Source: Burkholderiales bacterium
GTDB taxonomy: Bacteria > Pseudomonadota > Gammaproteobacteria > Burkholderiales > Burkholderiaceae_C
DNA: 5,358 nucleotides
Assembly: GCA_006227785.1 (NCBI GenBank)
Contig: SBFU01000176.1
Coordinates: forward strand, 1-5,358
Direction: 5' to 3'
Part shown: in pieces, positions 1 to 5,358 of the stretch
Layout: each line of letters opens with the position of its first letter
Position numbering within the stretch: position 1 is the stretch's first letter
Made by a program: the position numbers and the translations under genes
The notes under the pieces: model-generated
The model's database searches: none
Seen by the model: the letters and a program-made list of their open reading frames with translations, nothing else
Told to the model about the DNA's origin: nothing

Positions 1-3000
1 TTGTGACGGGCTGCGCAGCAGGGGTCGGTTCAACAGCCACCTCTGCGGACACGGGGGCCTGCGCCTCGATGTCGGCCGGCAACATCTCGGCCGCTGTGCG
101 AACCACATCCTGTGCCGGCAGATCGGTGTGCCTCAGCATCTCGAAGCGCGCACTGATGGCATCGAACGCGTGCTGCAAGGGTTCGATATCGGCGCTGCGA
201 CGCACCTCGCTGCCCAGTCGCTCGGCCTGGGTTTCCATGCGGTGCACCATCTCGCCCAGCCGCAAGGCACCGGCCAGACGCGCACTGCCCTTGAGCGTGT
301 GCAGGTTGCGCAGCACTTCGCCGCGGGCGCTGCTGTTGTCCGGCCGGGCCACCCACTGGCGCAAGGCGCCTCCCAACTGGGGCAGAAGTTCGGCCGCCTC
401 GTCGGCAAAGATCGGGAAAAGGTCGGCGTCGATGGTGTCGAAGACGTCGATATCGTCGTCGATGTCCTGAACCTGGCCAGGCTCCACCCCTTCACCGCTG
501 TCCGGCAGGGCGGCGAACACGGTATCGGTGTGCGCATCGTCCGCCGCCGGGACCGGGTCCGGCAGGGCCTCGGTGGTGGCCGACGCATCCAGTTCGGACC
601 AGCTTGAACCGATGCCGATATCGGGCGGAGCCGACACTCCCGGGGCGGGCGCTTCGGTGGGGAGGTCGTGCACCACGTGGTGCAAAGCGTCCATCAGCTC
701 AGGGTTGGGCTCTTTCAGGAATCCGGCCGCAAACTGGTGCAGCAGACGCCGGATGTCCTCGGAGGCATCGACAAACAGGCGGGCTTGCGCCTCGGTGGCC
801 GGGATGCCATCCTGCTGGTGCTGGGCCACGGCGCCGAGCGCATGCTCCAGCGCGCGGGCAATGCCCGACAAGGCATCAAAACCCACCGTGGCCGAACTGC
901 CGGCCAGCGAATGGGACAAGGCCTCTGCATCCGGCGGCAGGGGTTCGTGGCGCTCCAGCGCCCATTCGGACAGGCAGACACCCAGACGGCGCGACCATTC
1001 GTCGGCCTCATTGAGGTACACGTTGTAGAGCTTGAGCCCGATCTGCAGGGACCCGATGACCCGGGTCTGCTCGTCTGGCATCGCGCTGGCTGCCTCCTCC
1101 ACCGGTGCCTCAGGCGCCAGGTCGACCGGTTCGGCGGGCCCGGTGCTGACTTCCGGCGCAGGCACGTCCGGCTCGACCGGTTCGTCCAAGACAGGCGCTT
1201 CATCGATCGGCCCCGGCATCTGCGCAGACGTCTCAGCCACTTCCTCGGCCACGGGTGCCGCCACGGGCTGCTGTTCATCCGGAGCCTGACCGGAAAGCGA
1301 TTGCAGAGCAGAGAAATCGATGTTCTCGATCACCGGCAGATCTGGCACCTGACCCGGCACATCGACAAACAGATGCTCGTGCTCCAGACCGGCCTCGAAA
1401 GGCGATGTATCGACGAAATCGACATGGTTGGACGCCAGGCCGGTGTCTGGTGCCGGTTCGGACACCGATTCAGGCTCAAGCTCAGGCTCGGGCACCTCGG
1501 CCGGCAGATCGGGCGCCTGCAGCTCGACGACCTCGGTGGCCTGCGGAAATTCTGCCTCGTCTTGCGGCAACGCCTCTTCGATGGCCGGCACGTCGGCCTC
1601 GTCATCCGCCGACGCATCGGTCGGGGTGGAGGTCTCCGCCTCGATCGCATGACCTTCGTCCACGGGCAGGAGCACATCCGCCGTATCGGGATCCTGCGGT
1701 TCAACCGGAGGCAGCGCCGCCCGGGCACCCGCCTGCAGCGGCAGGTACTGGCCTTGCTGGCGCCAGCTCTCCGCACTGGTCCTGAACGGCGCGGCGCTCC
1801 AGTGGCCCGCGTCACCTGCGGCAATGTCTTCGACCCAGCGCCCGAAAGCCTGCATGGACTCACCGGAGAGCCGCAACATGTCGCTGGCTGCAGGCTTCTG
1901 CTCGGCAAGCACCGCATTGAGCATCTGCTCCATGGCCCACGCGGCCTCGCCAAATTCGGTCAGCGCCACCATGCGCGAACTGCCCTTGAGCGTGTGGAAG
2001 GCACGCCGCAGCGCTGTCAGGTGTTCCAGCTCACCCGGGTCGAGCTGCAACTGGGCAATGGCCTCCAGCCCCTGGCCAACCACCTCCCTCGCTTCTTCCA
2101 GAAAGATGTCCTGCAGGTCATCTTCATCGTCGTCGTTCTGGGCAGGAGCGGCGGCCACCGGCACCACGCTGTCGGTCGCCGGTGACTGGGAATGCGCCAG
2201 CTCGGCCAACGCCTGTGCGCCGGCCTGTACGTCGGCGCGGATCACCGCCTCGGCCGCGTCCTGCGCTGCCTTGGCCACCCCCGGCTGCTCGGCCAAGGAG
2301 GCTTGCGAAGCCAGGTCGCCCAGCCGCTGGCTCAGGTCGGCCAGGTCTGTGCCCGCTTCCACCTCCTCGACGACACGTTGTACGCCTTCGCCAATGGCCT
2401 GCGCGGCTTCGCGTGAGGGGTGGACCGGTGGCACGGCAGCCGGACTGCGGCCCATCAGGGGCACCAGCTCCCCAAGCTCTTCGTCGAACTGGAACAGCTT
2501 CTTGGCCAGGGCAGGCTGGTAATTCAGCATGTCGACCATGAAGCTCAGGGCACTGAGGCTGTTGCCCAGCTGCTGGAAGGTGCCAGCGGTTCTTGCCTTG
2601 TCCTCGTCGACCTCTGTGTCCAGAATCTGCTCGACGCTGTTGCGCATGCGCCCCACCGCCTGCACCGCCTGGTCCAGGCCCAGCACCGACAGGACGCCGC
2701 GCATCTGCGCAAGATGACTGACCGCCTGGTGCAGTCCGCCCTTTTCGTGCGGATTGCGGAAAAACTGGTCCAGCGACTTCTCGGCTTCGCCCAGCGAGAC
2801 CTTGAGCTCTCCGACCACACTGCCCATGGTCTGGCGATCGCTGACCCGACGGTACAGCTGCTCCATCCACGGTTCCAGCGGCTGAGCGGGCTCTCCGGCC
2901 AGCACGGCCTCAAGCCGGGACGCCAGCGCCTGGGTGCGCTCGGTCATTTCGGGCGCCTGGGGATCGAAGTCCTCGAAGGCCGCCTCCAGGAACAAGGTGG

Positions 3001-4213
3001 TGGTGGCCACCTCCATGGCCAGTTCCGGTCGCACGCCGCGCACATCGCGTGCGGCCTGGTCGGCCGACCGGACCAGGGCCTGCGCCAGCACCGTGCTGGC
3101 GGGATGCAGCTTGAGCAATGAGTCACCGACCAGGCCGAAATGGTCGATCACCTGCCGGGCCCGGCTGGCGTCCCCGCCAGAGAACAGCGACCAGGACTCC
3201 TTGGCCGAGTGGATGCGCTTGCGGGCCTGCGCGAGCACGGCCGGGTCGTAGCGCCCGAGCGTGGCTTTCTGGTAGTCGACCGGAGGCGCCGCCTCCAGTC
3301 CGAAGGTCTGACGCACCACCGGCAGATGGGACGACTTGGCAGGAACATACGCCTGCGCCTGTGCGCACATGAACAGCAGATCGTGCAGCAGCGTCTCGGA
3401 GATCTGGGTCTGCCCCTGCGCGAGCGTGGCAAACTGCAGCAGGATGCGCGATGCTGCGCGCTTGACGTAGACGTCCAGCGGCAGCAGACCCTGGGCCAAG
3501 GCCTCGAAGTACGCCGCTGCCACGCGCCAGAAGGACTGGACACGCGCCTCGCCCGCACCGGCCGACAGGCCTGCGCACAACTTGGACAGCTGCTGGGCGG
3601 CCGCCGCGCTCTGTGTCTTGACCACCAGCAACACCAGGCGATCGAACAGGGACCGCATGGCCGGTTCGCAGCGCAGGGGGGTCACACCTTCGACCGCGGG
3701 CACCAGCAGGCCGCGGTGCTCATGCGACCAGAGATCGGCCGGATGGATGCGCTCGGCCGCAGCGATTTCCTGTACGTCCCGGTATTGAGGGAACAGGGCA
3801 ACCGGCTGTACCGGGCGGCCATTGAGCACACTCTCCAGGTACTCCACCAGGGCAAAGCCTGCGCGCTCGACCCGCTCTGCCGCCTCGGGTGTGCAGGAAA
3901 GCGGCTTCTGCACGAAGCGCTGCACGGCAGCCTCCATGGCGCGCACCACCTGGGCCGGTGCCGACAGTCCGACCATTTCCAGTGCACCCACCGCCTGGTG
4001 CAATTGCTGTCTGGCAATACGCAGGGAGGCCGGGTCGACCGCTTCCAGGTCGCTGTGACGCGCTGCCTCGGTCTCGCGGACAAAGCGCCGGATGGCCTTG
4101 TTGGCGCCGTCGAGCGACTTGCGAAGCTCGTCGAACACCCAGGCCAGCGGCCCCAGATCGGTGACAGGGTTTTCGCCGGAGAGCACCGGATCGCTGGTGG
4201 TGTCGGACAGCAT
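1..4213 (-). CDS. chpA: ChpA/CheA-type hybrid histidine kinase of the type IV pilus chemosensory system, N-terminal 1404 codons (open at left edge)
   Basis: This is the central kinase of the Pil-Chp pathway. In the family it autophosphorylates under PilJ control and passes phosphate to PilG/PilH-type regulators that govern pilus extension and retraction. The frame is open without a stop from ATG at 4213 to position 1, giving 1404 residues. The visible part is an array of five Hpt-like modules at about residues 20-145, 423-580, 699-790, 1046-1180 and 1264-1375. Full HxxKGS motifs occur at H740 (HTLKGSS) and H1305 (HTLKGSA); H1101 sits in HSLAGSS. A helical region without a motif I recognise fills residues 186-417, and acidic Pro-rich linkers cover 837-1045 and 1184-1263. 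Pseudomonas ChpA is about 2500 residues with eight Hpt-like domains followed by dimerisation, ATPase, CheW and receiver domains; that C-terminal half is not in the window. The ATG lies 14 bases after the pilJ stop and is the first plausible start. The product should be cytoplasmic, at the polar receptor array. The identification as a multi-Hpt pilus CheA is firm; the symbol varies (chpA, pilL, cheA). Confidence 0.93.
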   Translation of the reverse strand, partial: MLSDTTSDPVLSGENPVTDLGPLAWVFDELRKSLDGANKAIRRFVRETEAARHSDLEAVDPASLRIARQQLHQAVGALEMVGLSAPAQVVRAMEAAVQRFVQKPLSCTPEAAERVERAGFALVEYLESVLNGRPVQPVALFPQYRDVQEIAAAERIHPADLWSHEHRGLLVPAVEGVTPLRCEPAMRSLFDRLVLLVVKTQSAAAAQQLSKLCAGLSAGAGEARVQSFWRVAAAYFEALAQGLLPLDVYVKRAASRILLQFATLAQGQTQISETLLHDLLFMCAQAQAYVPAKSSHLPVVRQTFGLEAAPPVDYQKATLGRYDPAVLAQARKRIHSAKESWSLFSGGDASRARQVIDHFGLVGDSLLKLHPASTVLAQALVRSADQAARDVRGVRPELAMEVATTTLFLEAAFEDFDPQAPEMTERTQALASRLEAVLAGEPAQPLEPWMEQLYRRVSDRQTMGSVVGELKVSLGEAEKSLDQFFRNPHEKGGLHQAVSHLAQMRGVLSVLGLDQAVQAVGRMRNSVEQILDTEVDEDKARTAGTFQQLGNSLSALSFMVDMLNYQPALAKKLFQFDEELGELVPLMGRSPAAVPPVHPSREAAQAIGEGVQRVVEEVEAGTDLADLSQRLGDLASQASLAEQPGVAKAAQDAAEAVIRADVQAGAQALAELAHSQSPATDSVVPVAAAPAQNDDDEDDLQDIFLEEAREVVGQGLEAIAQLQLDPGELEHLTALRRAFHTLKGSSRMVALTEFGEAAWAMEQMLNAVLAEQKPAASDMLRLSGESMQAFGRWVEDIAAGDAGHWSAAPFRTSAESWRQQGQYLPLQAGARAALPPVEPQDPDTADVLLPVDEGHAIEAETSTPTDASADDEADVPAIEEALPQDEAEFPQATEVVELQAPDLPAEVPEPELEPESVSEPAPDTGLASNHVDFVDTSPFEAGLEHEHLFVDVPGQVPDLPVIENIDFSALQSLSGQAPDEQQPVAAPVAEEVAETSAQMPGPIDEAPVLDEPVEPDVPAPEVSTGPAEPVDLAPEAPVEEAASAMPDEQTRVIGSLQIGLKLYNVYLNEADEWSRRLGVCLSEWALERHEPLPPDAEALSHSLAGSSATVGFDALSGIARALEHALGAVAQHQQDGIPATEAQARLFVDASEDIRRLLHQFAAGFLKEPNPELMDALHHVVHDLPTEAPAPGVSAPPDIGIGSSWSELDASATTEALPDPVPAADDAHTDTVFAALPDSGEGVEPGQVQDIDDDIDVFDTIDADLFPIFADEAAELLPQLGGALRQWVARPDNSSARGEVLRNLHTLKGSARLAGALRLGEMVHRMETQAERLGSEVRRSADIEPLQHAFDAISARFEMLRHTDLPAQDVVRTAAEMLPADIEAQAPVSAEVAVEPTPAAQPVT
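89..424 (-). other. ChpA Hpt domain 5 (canonical, H1305)
   Basis: Residues about 1264-1375 of ChpA, opening DLFPIFADEAAELLPQLGGA. The core LHTLKGSARLAGALRLGEMV holds H1305, K1308 and G1309, all as expected for an active phosphotransfer domain. It is followed by a Pro/Ala-rich tail running to the window edge (residue 1404). It may be the last Hpt before the dimerisation and ATPase domains, but this cannot be seen. Confidence 0.9.
425..664 (-). other. ChpA acidic linker between Hpt domains 4 and 5
   Basis: Residues about 1184-1263 of ChpA. The stretch starts LPTEAPAPGVSAPPDIGIG and ends in an Asp-rich segment (DIDDDIDVFDTID). It is rich in Pro, Ala, Asp and Glu, has no Lys or Arg, and is predicted to be a flexible spacer. 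Confidence 0.75.
674..1078 (-). other. ChpA Hpt-like domain 4 (H1101, Lys replaced by Ala)
   Basis: Residues about 1046-1180 of ChpA, beginning RVIGSLQIGLKLYNVYLNEA and then DEWSRRL. The core LSHSLAGSSATVGFDALSG has H1101 at the acceptor position and G1105-S-S as in a normal Hpt, but A1104 replaces the Lys three residues after His. I recall this HSLAGSS form from other betaproteobacterial ChpA proteins, so it is probably a lineage feature rather than a mutation here. Confidence 0.8.
1079..1705 (-). other. ChpA acidic Pro-rich linker between Hpt domains 3 and 4
   Basis: Residues about 837-1045 of ChpA are dominated by Glu, Asp, Pro, Ala and Val, with short repeats such as EPELEPESVSEPAPD. No Lys or Arg occurs from residue 832 to 1050. 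It is almost certainly disordered apart from two short hydrophobic islands around residues 930-950 and 964-973. It codes for no recognisable domain and has no frame break. Confidence 0.85.
1844..2119 (-). other. ChpA Hpt domain 3 (canonical, H740)
   Basis: Residues about 699-790 of ChpA, introduced by an acidic run (NDDDEDD) and then LQDIFLEEAREVV, the usual first Hpt helix. The core FHTLKGSSRMVALTEFGEAA holds H740 as the predicted phosphoacceptor, K743 and G744. All key residues are present, so this domain should be competent for phosphotransfer. Confidence 0.9.
2474..2947 (-). other. ChpA Hpt-like module 2 (phosphoacceptor His absent)
   Basis: Residues about 423-580 of ChpA. The stretch AQMRGVLSVLGLDQAVQAV aligns with HTLKGSSRMVALTEFGEAA of module 3: R505 matches the Lys and G506 the Gly, but A502 stands where the phosphorylated His should be. 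H495 and H500 are nearby but out of register. There is no Ser or Thr at the acceptor position, so it is not an obvious Spt or Tpt domain either. A structural role is inferred. Confidence 0.6.
3779..4156 (-). other. ChpA Hpt-like module 1 (His kept, Lys replaced by Val)
   Basis: Residues about 20-145 of ChpA, starting LGPLAWVFDELRKSLDGANK. The stretch LHQAVGALEMVGL aligns without gaps to the canonical LHTLKGSxRMVxL core. H72 is at the phosphoacceptor position and G76 matches the motif Gly, but V75 replaces the conserved Lys. From memory, the N-terminal module of ChpA/FimL-type proteins is usually altered in this way, so a structural or docking role is more likely than phosphotransfer. Confidence 0.7.
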
Positions 4214-4216
4214 GGG

Positions 4217-4221
4217 CTTCT
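4217..4221 (-). promoter_or_regulatory. Weak ribosome binding site of chpA
   Basis: The 14-base gap between the pilJ stop and the chpA ATG reads TCCCACAGAAGCCC on the minus strand. AGAAG, three bases before the ATG, is the only purine-rich stretch. It is a poor and rather close Shine-Dalgarno match. The tight spacing suggests one transcript and translation of chpA by ribosomes finishing pilJ. No promoter or terminator is visible between the genes. Confidence 0.35.
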
Positions 4222-4227
4222 GTGGGA

Positions 4228-5358
4228 TCAGGCGATCTTGAACCGGGATACCGATTGACGCAATTCTTCGGCCATGGCCGAGAGTTCGCGCACCTGCTGC
4301 GCCGTGGAGCGCGTACCTTCACCGGTCTGCTCGGTCACGGCAAAGATGTGCTGGATGTTGCCGGCCACCTCGTTGGCCGACTCGGCTTCGCGAAGCGCCG
4401 AGGTCGAGATCTGTTCAATCAGCTCGGCGAGACGGCGCGACACGCGGTCGATCTCGGACAGGGCGGTACCCGCGTTGTCCGACAGCTTGGCCCCTTCCAC
4501 CACACCCTGGGTGGAACGCTCCATGGCGGCCACCGCATCCTGGGTGTCGGTCTGAATGGCCTTCACCAGGGCCGCAATCTGGCGCGTGGCGTCGGCCGAC
4601 CGCTCGGCCAGCCGCTGCACCTCTTCCGCCACCACCGAGAAGCCTCGGCCCGCTTCACCGGCCGATGCGGCCTGGATGGCAGCGTTCAGGGCCAGCACGT
4701 TGGTCTGTTCGGTAATGTCCGAAATCAGCTCGGTGATTTCACCGATCTCCTGCGACGACTCGCCCAGGCGCTTGATCCGCTTGGACGTTTCCTGGATCTG
4801 GTCCCGGATGGCGTTCATACCGCCGATGGCATCCTGCACGGCCTGCAGACCCGACTCGGCGGCCTGCAGAGAGGCACGGGCCACCGAAGCCGATTCCTGC
4901 GCCTGCCCCGACACCTGGTTGATGCGCTGCGCCATGTCCAGCACGGACTGACCGGTTTCGCGGATTTCTCGCAGCTGCTCGGTCGAGGCGGCCAGCAGTT
5001 CGGTTGAGGTGCTTTCCACCGCCGAGGTCGTCTGCGCCACACGGGTCGCCGTGGCCTGCACGTTGCCCACCAGCGATCGCAGCTCCTCCACCGTGTAGTT
5101 CACCGAGTCGGCGATGGCGCCGGTGATGTCCTCCGTCACGGTGGCTTCCTGTGTCAGGTCGCCTTCGGCCACCGTCTGCAGTTCGTTCATCAGTCGCAGA
5201 ATGGCCGCCTGGTTGGCGTCGTTGACCCGCTTGGCTTCCTGTTCGAGGCCCTCGGCAGCACGGCGCTGGCTTTCCGCCACCATCTGGCGCTGGCGGCTGT
5301 CCAGCAGCTGCACGTAGGCCAGACCTGCCGCACACAGCAGGGCGAACAGGGCGGTGAG
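4228..5358 (-). CDS. pilJ: PilJ-type methyl-accepting chemotaxis protein (twitching motility), C-terminal 376 residues
   Basis: This is the chemoreceptor of the type IV pilus chemosensory system. In the family it sits in the inner membrane, senses pilin or surface signals through a periplasmic region, and controls the ChpA kinase through a CheW-like coupler. The frame is open from the right edge to TGA at 4230-4228, so the start, first membrane helix and periplasmic part are missing. Visible residues 1-17 ([17 protein letters not shown]) are the end of a transmembrane helix. A HAMP-like segment follows, with the PilJ-typical stretch [20 protein letters not shown]. The rest is a long heptad-patterned hairpin. 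Its tip begins at E217 ([20 protein letters not shown]) and continues [17 protein letters not shown], matching the kinase-contact region of MCP receptors. The protein ends [10 protein letters not shown], with no NWETF-like tether for CheR. A GTG at 5313 is in frame but is internal to the membrane helix, so it is not taken as the start. The downstream multi-Hpt kinase supports PilJ over a flagellar MCP. Confidence 0.94.
   Translation of the reverse strand, partial: LTALFALLCAAGLAYVQLLDSRQRQMVAESQRRAAEGLEQEAKRVNDANQAAILRLMNELQTVAEGDLTQEATVTEDITGAIADSVNYTVEELRSLVGNVQATATRVAQTTSAVESTSTELLAASTEQLREIRETGQSVLDMAQRINQVSGQAQESASVARASLQAAESGLQAVQDAIGGMNAIRDQIQETSKRIKRLGESSQEIGEITELISDITEQTNVLALNAAIQAASAGEAGRGFSVVAEEVQRLAERSADATRQIAALVKAIQTDTQDAVAAMERSTQGVVEGAKLSDNAGTALSEIDRVSRRLAELIEQISTSALREAESANEVAGNIQHIFAVTEQTGEGTRSTAQQVRELSAMAEELRQSVSRFKIA
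4618..4710 (-). other. PilJ signalling-hairpin tip (kinase and coupler contact)
   Basis: This codes for visible PilJ residues 217-247, from [13 protein letters not shown] through [16 protein letters not shown]. It corresponds to the most conserved part of all MCPs, the turn of the cytoplasmic four-helix bundle that binds CheA and CheW. The hallmark residues (QTN, LALNAA, GRGF, VVA-EV) are all present, so the receptor looks functional. The [10 protein letters not shown] form (Q and S where E. coli Tsr has E and R) is, from my knowledge of the family, usual in PilJ. Confidence 0.9.
5308..5358 (-). other. PilJ transmembrane helix (end of second membrane segment)
   Basis: The first 17 visible residues of Pil[18 protein letters not shown], are uninterrupted hydrophobic or small residues, followed by LLDSRQRQ and then a charged helix. 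This is the membrane exit before the HAMP-like region. The rest of the helix and the periplasmic domain lie beyond the right edge. Confidence 0.75.

Noticed and set aside
1471..1490. Small tandem repeat CAGGCTCAAGCTCAGGCTCG
   Set aside because: It encodes the EPELEPE part of the acidic linker; it is low-complexity coding sequence rather than a separate repeat element.
668..2185. 505-codon open frame on the plus strand
   Set aside because: It lies wholly antisense to chpA. Its product is rich in Arg, His, Gly and Leu with no recognisable domain, and its openness follows from high GC and the codon bias of the minus-strand gene. The minus frame gives clear Hpt domains.
1..4213. Possible frameshift or pseudogene, because the minus strand also shows many shorter open frames here
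   Set aside because: Reading the frame from the ATG at 4213 codon by codon gives 1404 sense codons with Hpt motifs all in the same frame, so the gene is intact within the window.
1..4213. Flagellar-type CheA
   Set aside because: Flagellar CheA has one Hpt domain and about 650-700 residues. Here 1404 residues with five Hpt-like modules precede any kinase core, next to a PilJ-type receptor.
3140..4258. 372-codon open frame on the plus strand
   Set aside because: It is antisense to the chpA start, runs across the gene junction into the pilJ end, and has no family resemblance; it is a shadow of the real genes.
4222..5007. 261-codon open frame on the plus strand
   Set aside because: It is antisense to the conserved MCP signalling domain of pilJ, and its Gly/His/Leu/Arg-rich product is typical of a GC-rich shadow frame.
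1..5358. RNA genes, CRISPR arrays, insertion sequences, terminators or a novel defence system
   Set aside because: Virtually the whole window is coding on the minus strand, with a single 14-base gap. I saw no spaced repeats, terminal inverted repeats, tRNA-like folds or hairpin plus T-run.

Overview
The window shows two adjacent protein-coding genes, both on the minus strand and both cut by a window edge. They belong to a type IV pilus chemosensory (Pil-Chp) system. High GC (about two thirds by eye), strongly GC-biased third codon positions and the style of the proteins point to a betaproteobacterium, most likely Burkholderiales (Comamonadaceae-like). The genus cannot be fixed from the sequence alone.

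Right part (4228-5358, minus strand): the C-terminal 376 residues of a PilJ-type methyl-accepting chemoreceptor. It contains the end of a transmembrane helix, a HAMP-like stretch with the PilJ-typical [20 protein letters not shown] segment, and the long cytoplasmic coiled-coil hairpin with the kinase-contacting tip. Its start lies beyond the right edge.

Left and centre (1-4213, minus strand): the first 1404 codons of a very large ChpA/CheA-type hybrid histidine kinase. It starts 14 bases after the pilJ stop and is still open at the left edge. Everything visible is the N-terminal array: five Hpt-like helical modules separated by helical spacers and Pro/Glu/Asp-rich linkers. Two modules carry the full HxxKGS phosphoacceptor motif (H740, H1305). 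One keeps His but has Ala in place of the conserved Lys (H1101). One keeps His with Val in place of Lys (H72). One has lost the His altogether. The dimerisation, ATPase, CheW-like and receiver domains expected in this family would lie past position 1.

Working together: in the known system, PilJ senses pilin or surface contact at the inner membrane. It controls ChpA autophosphorylation through a CheW-like coupler, and ChpA phosphorylates PilG/PilH-type response regulators that tune pilus extension, retraction and twitching. The gene order pilJ-chpA matches the usual pilGHIJ-chpA order, so pilG, pilH and pilI would be expected to the right of the window.

There is no intergenic region longer than 14 bases. 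I see no RNA genes, mobile elements, CRISPR arrays or terminators. All long plus-strand reading frames are shadows of these two genes. The region is ordinary core genome; the points of interest are inside the Hpt array and its linkers.
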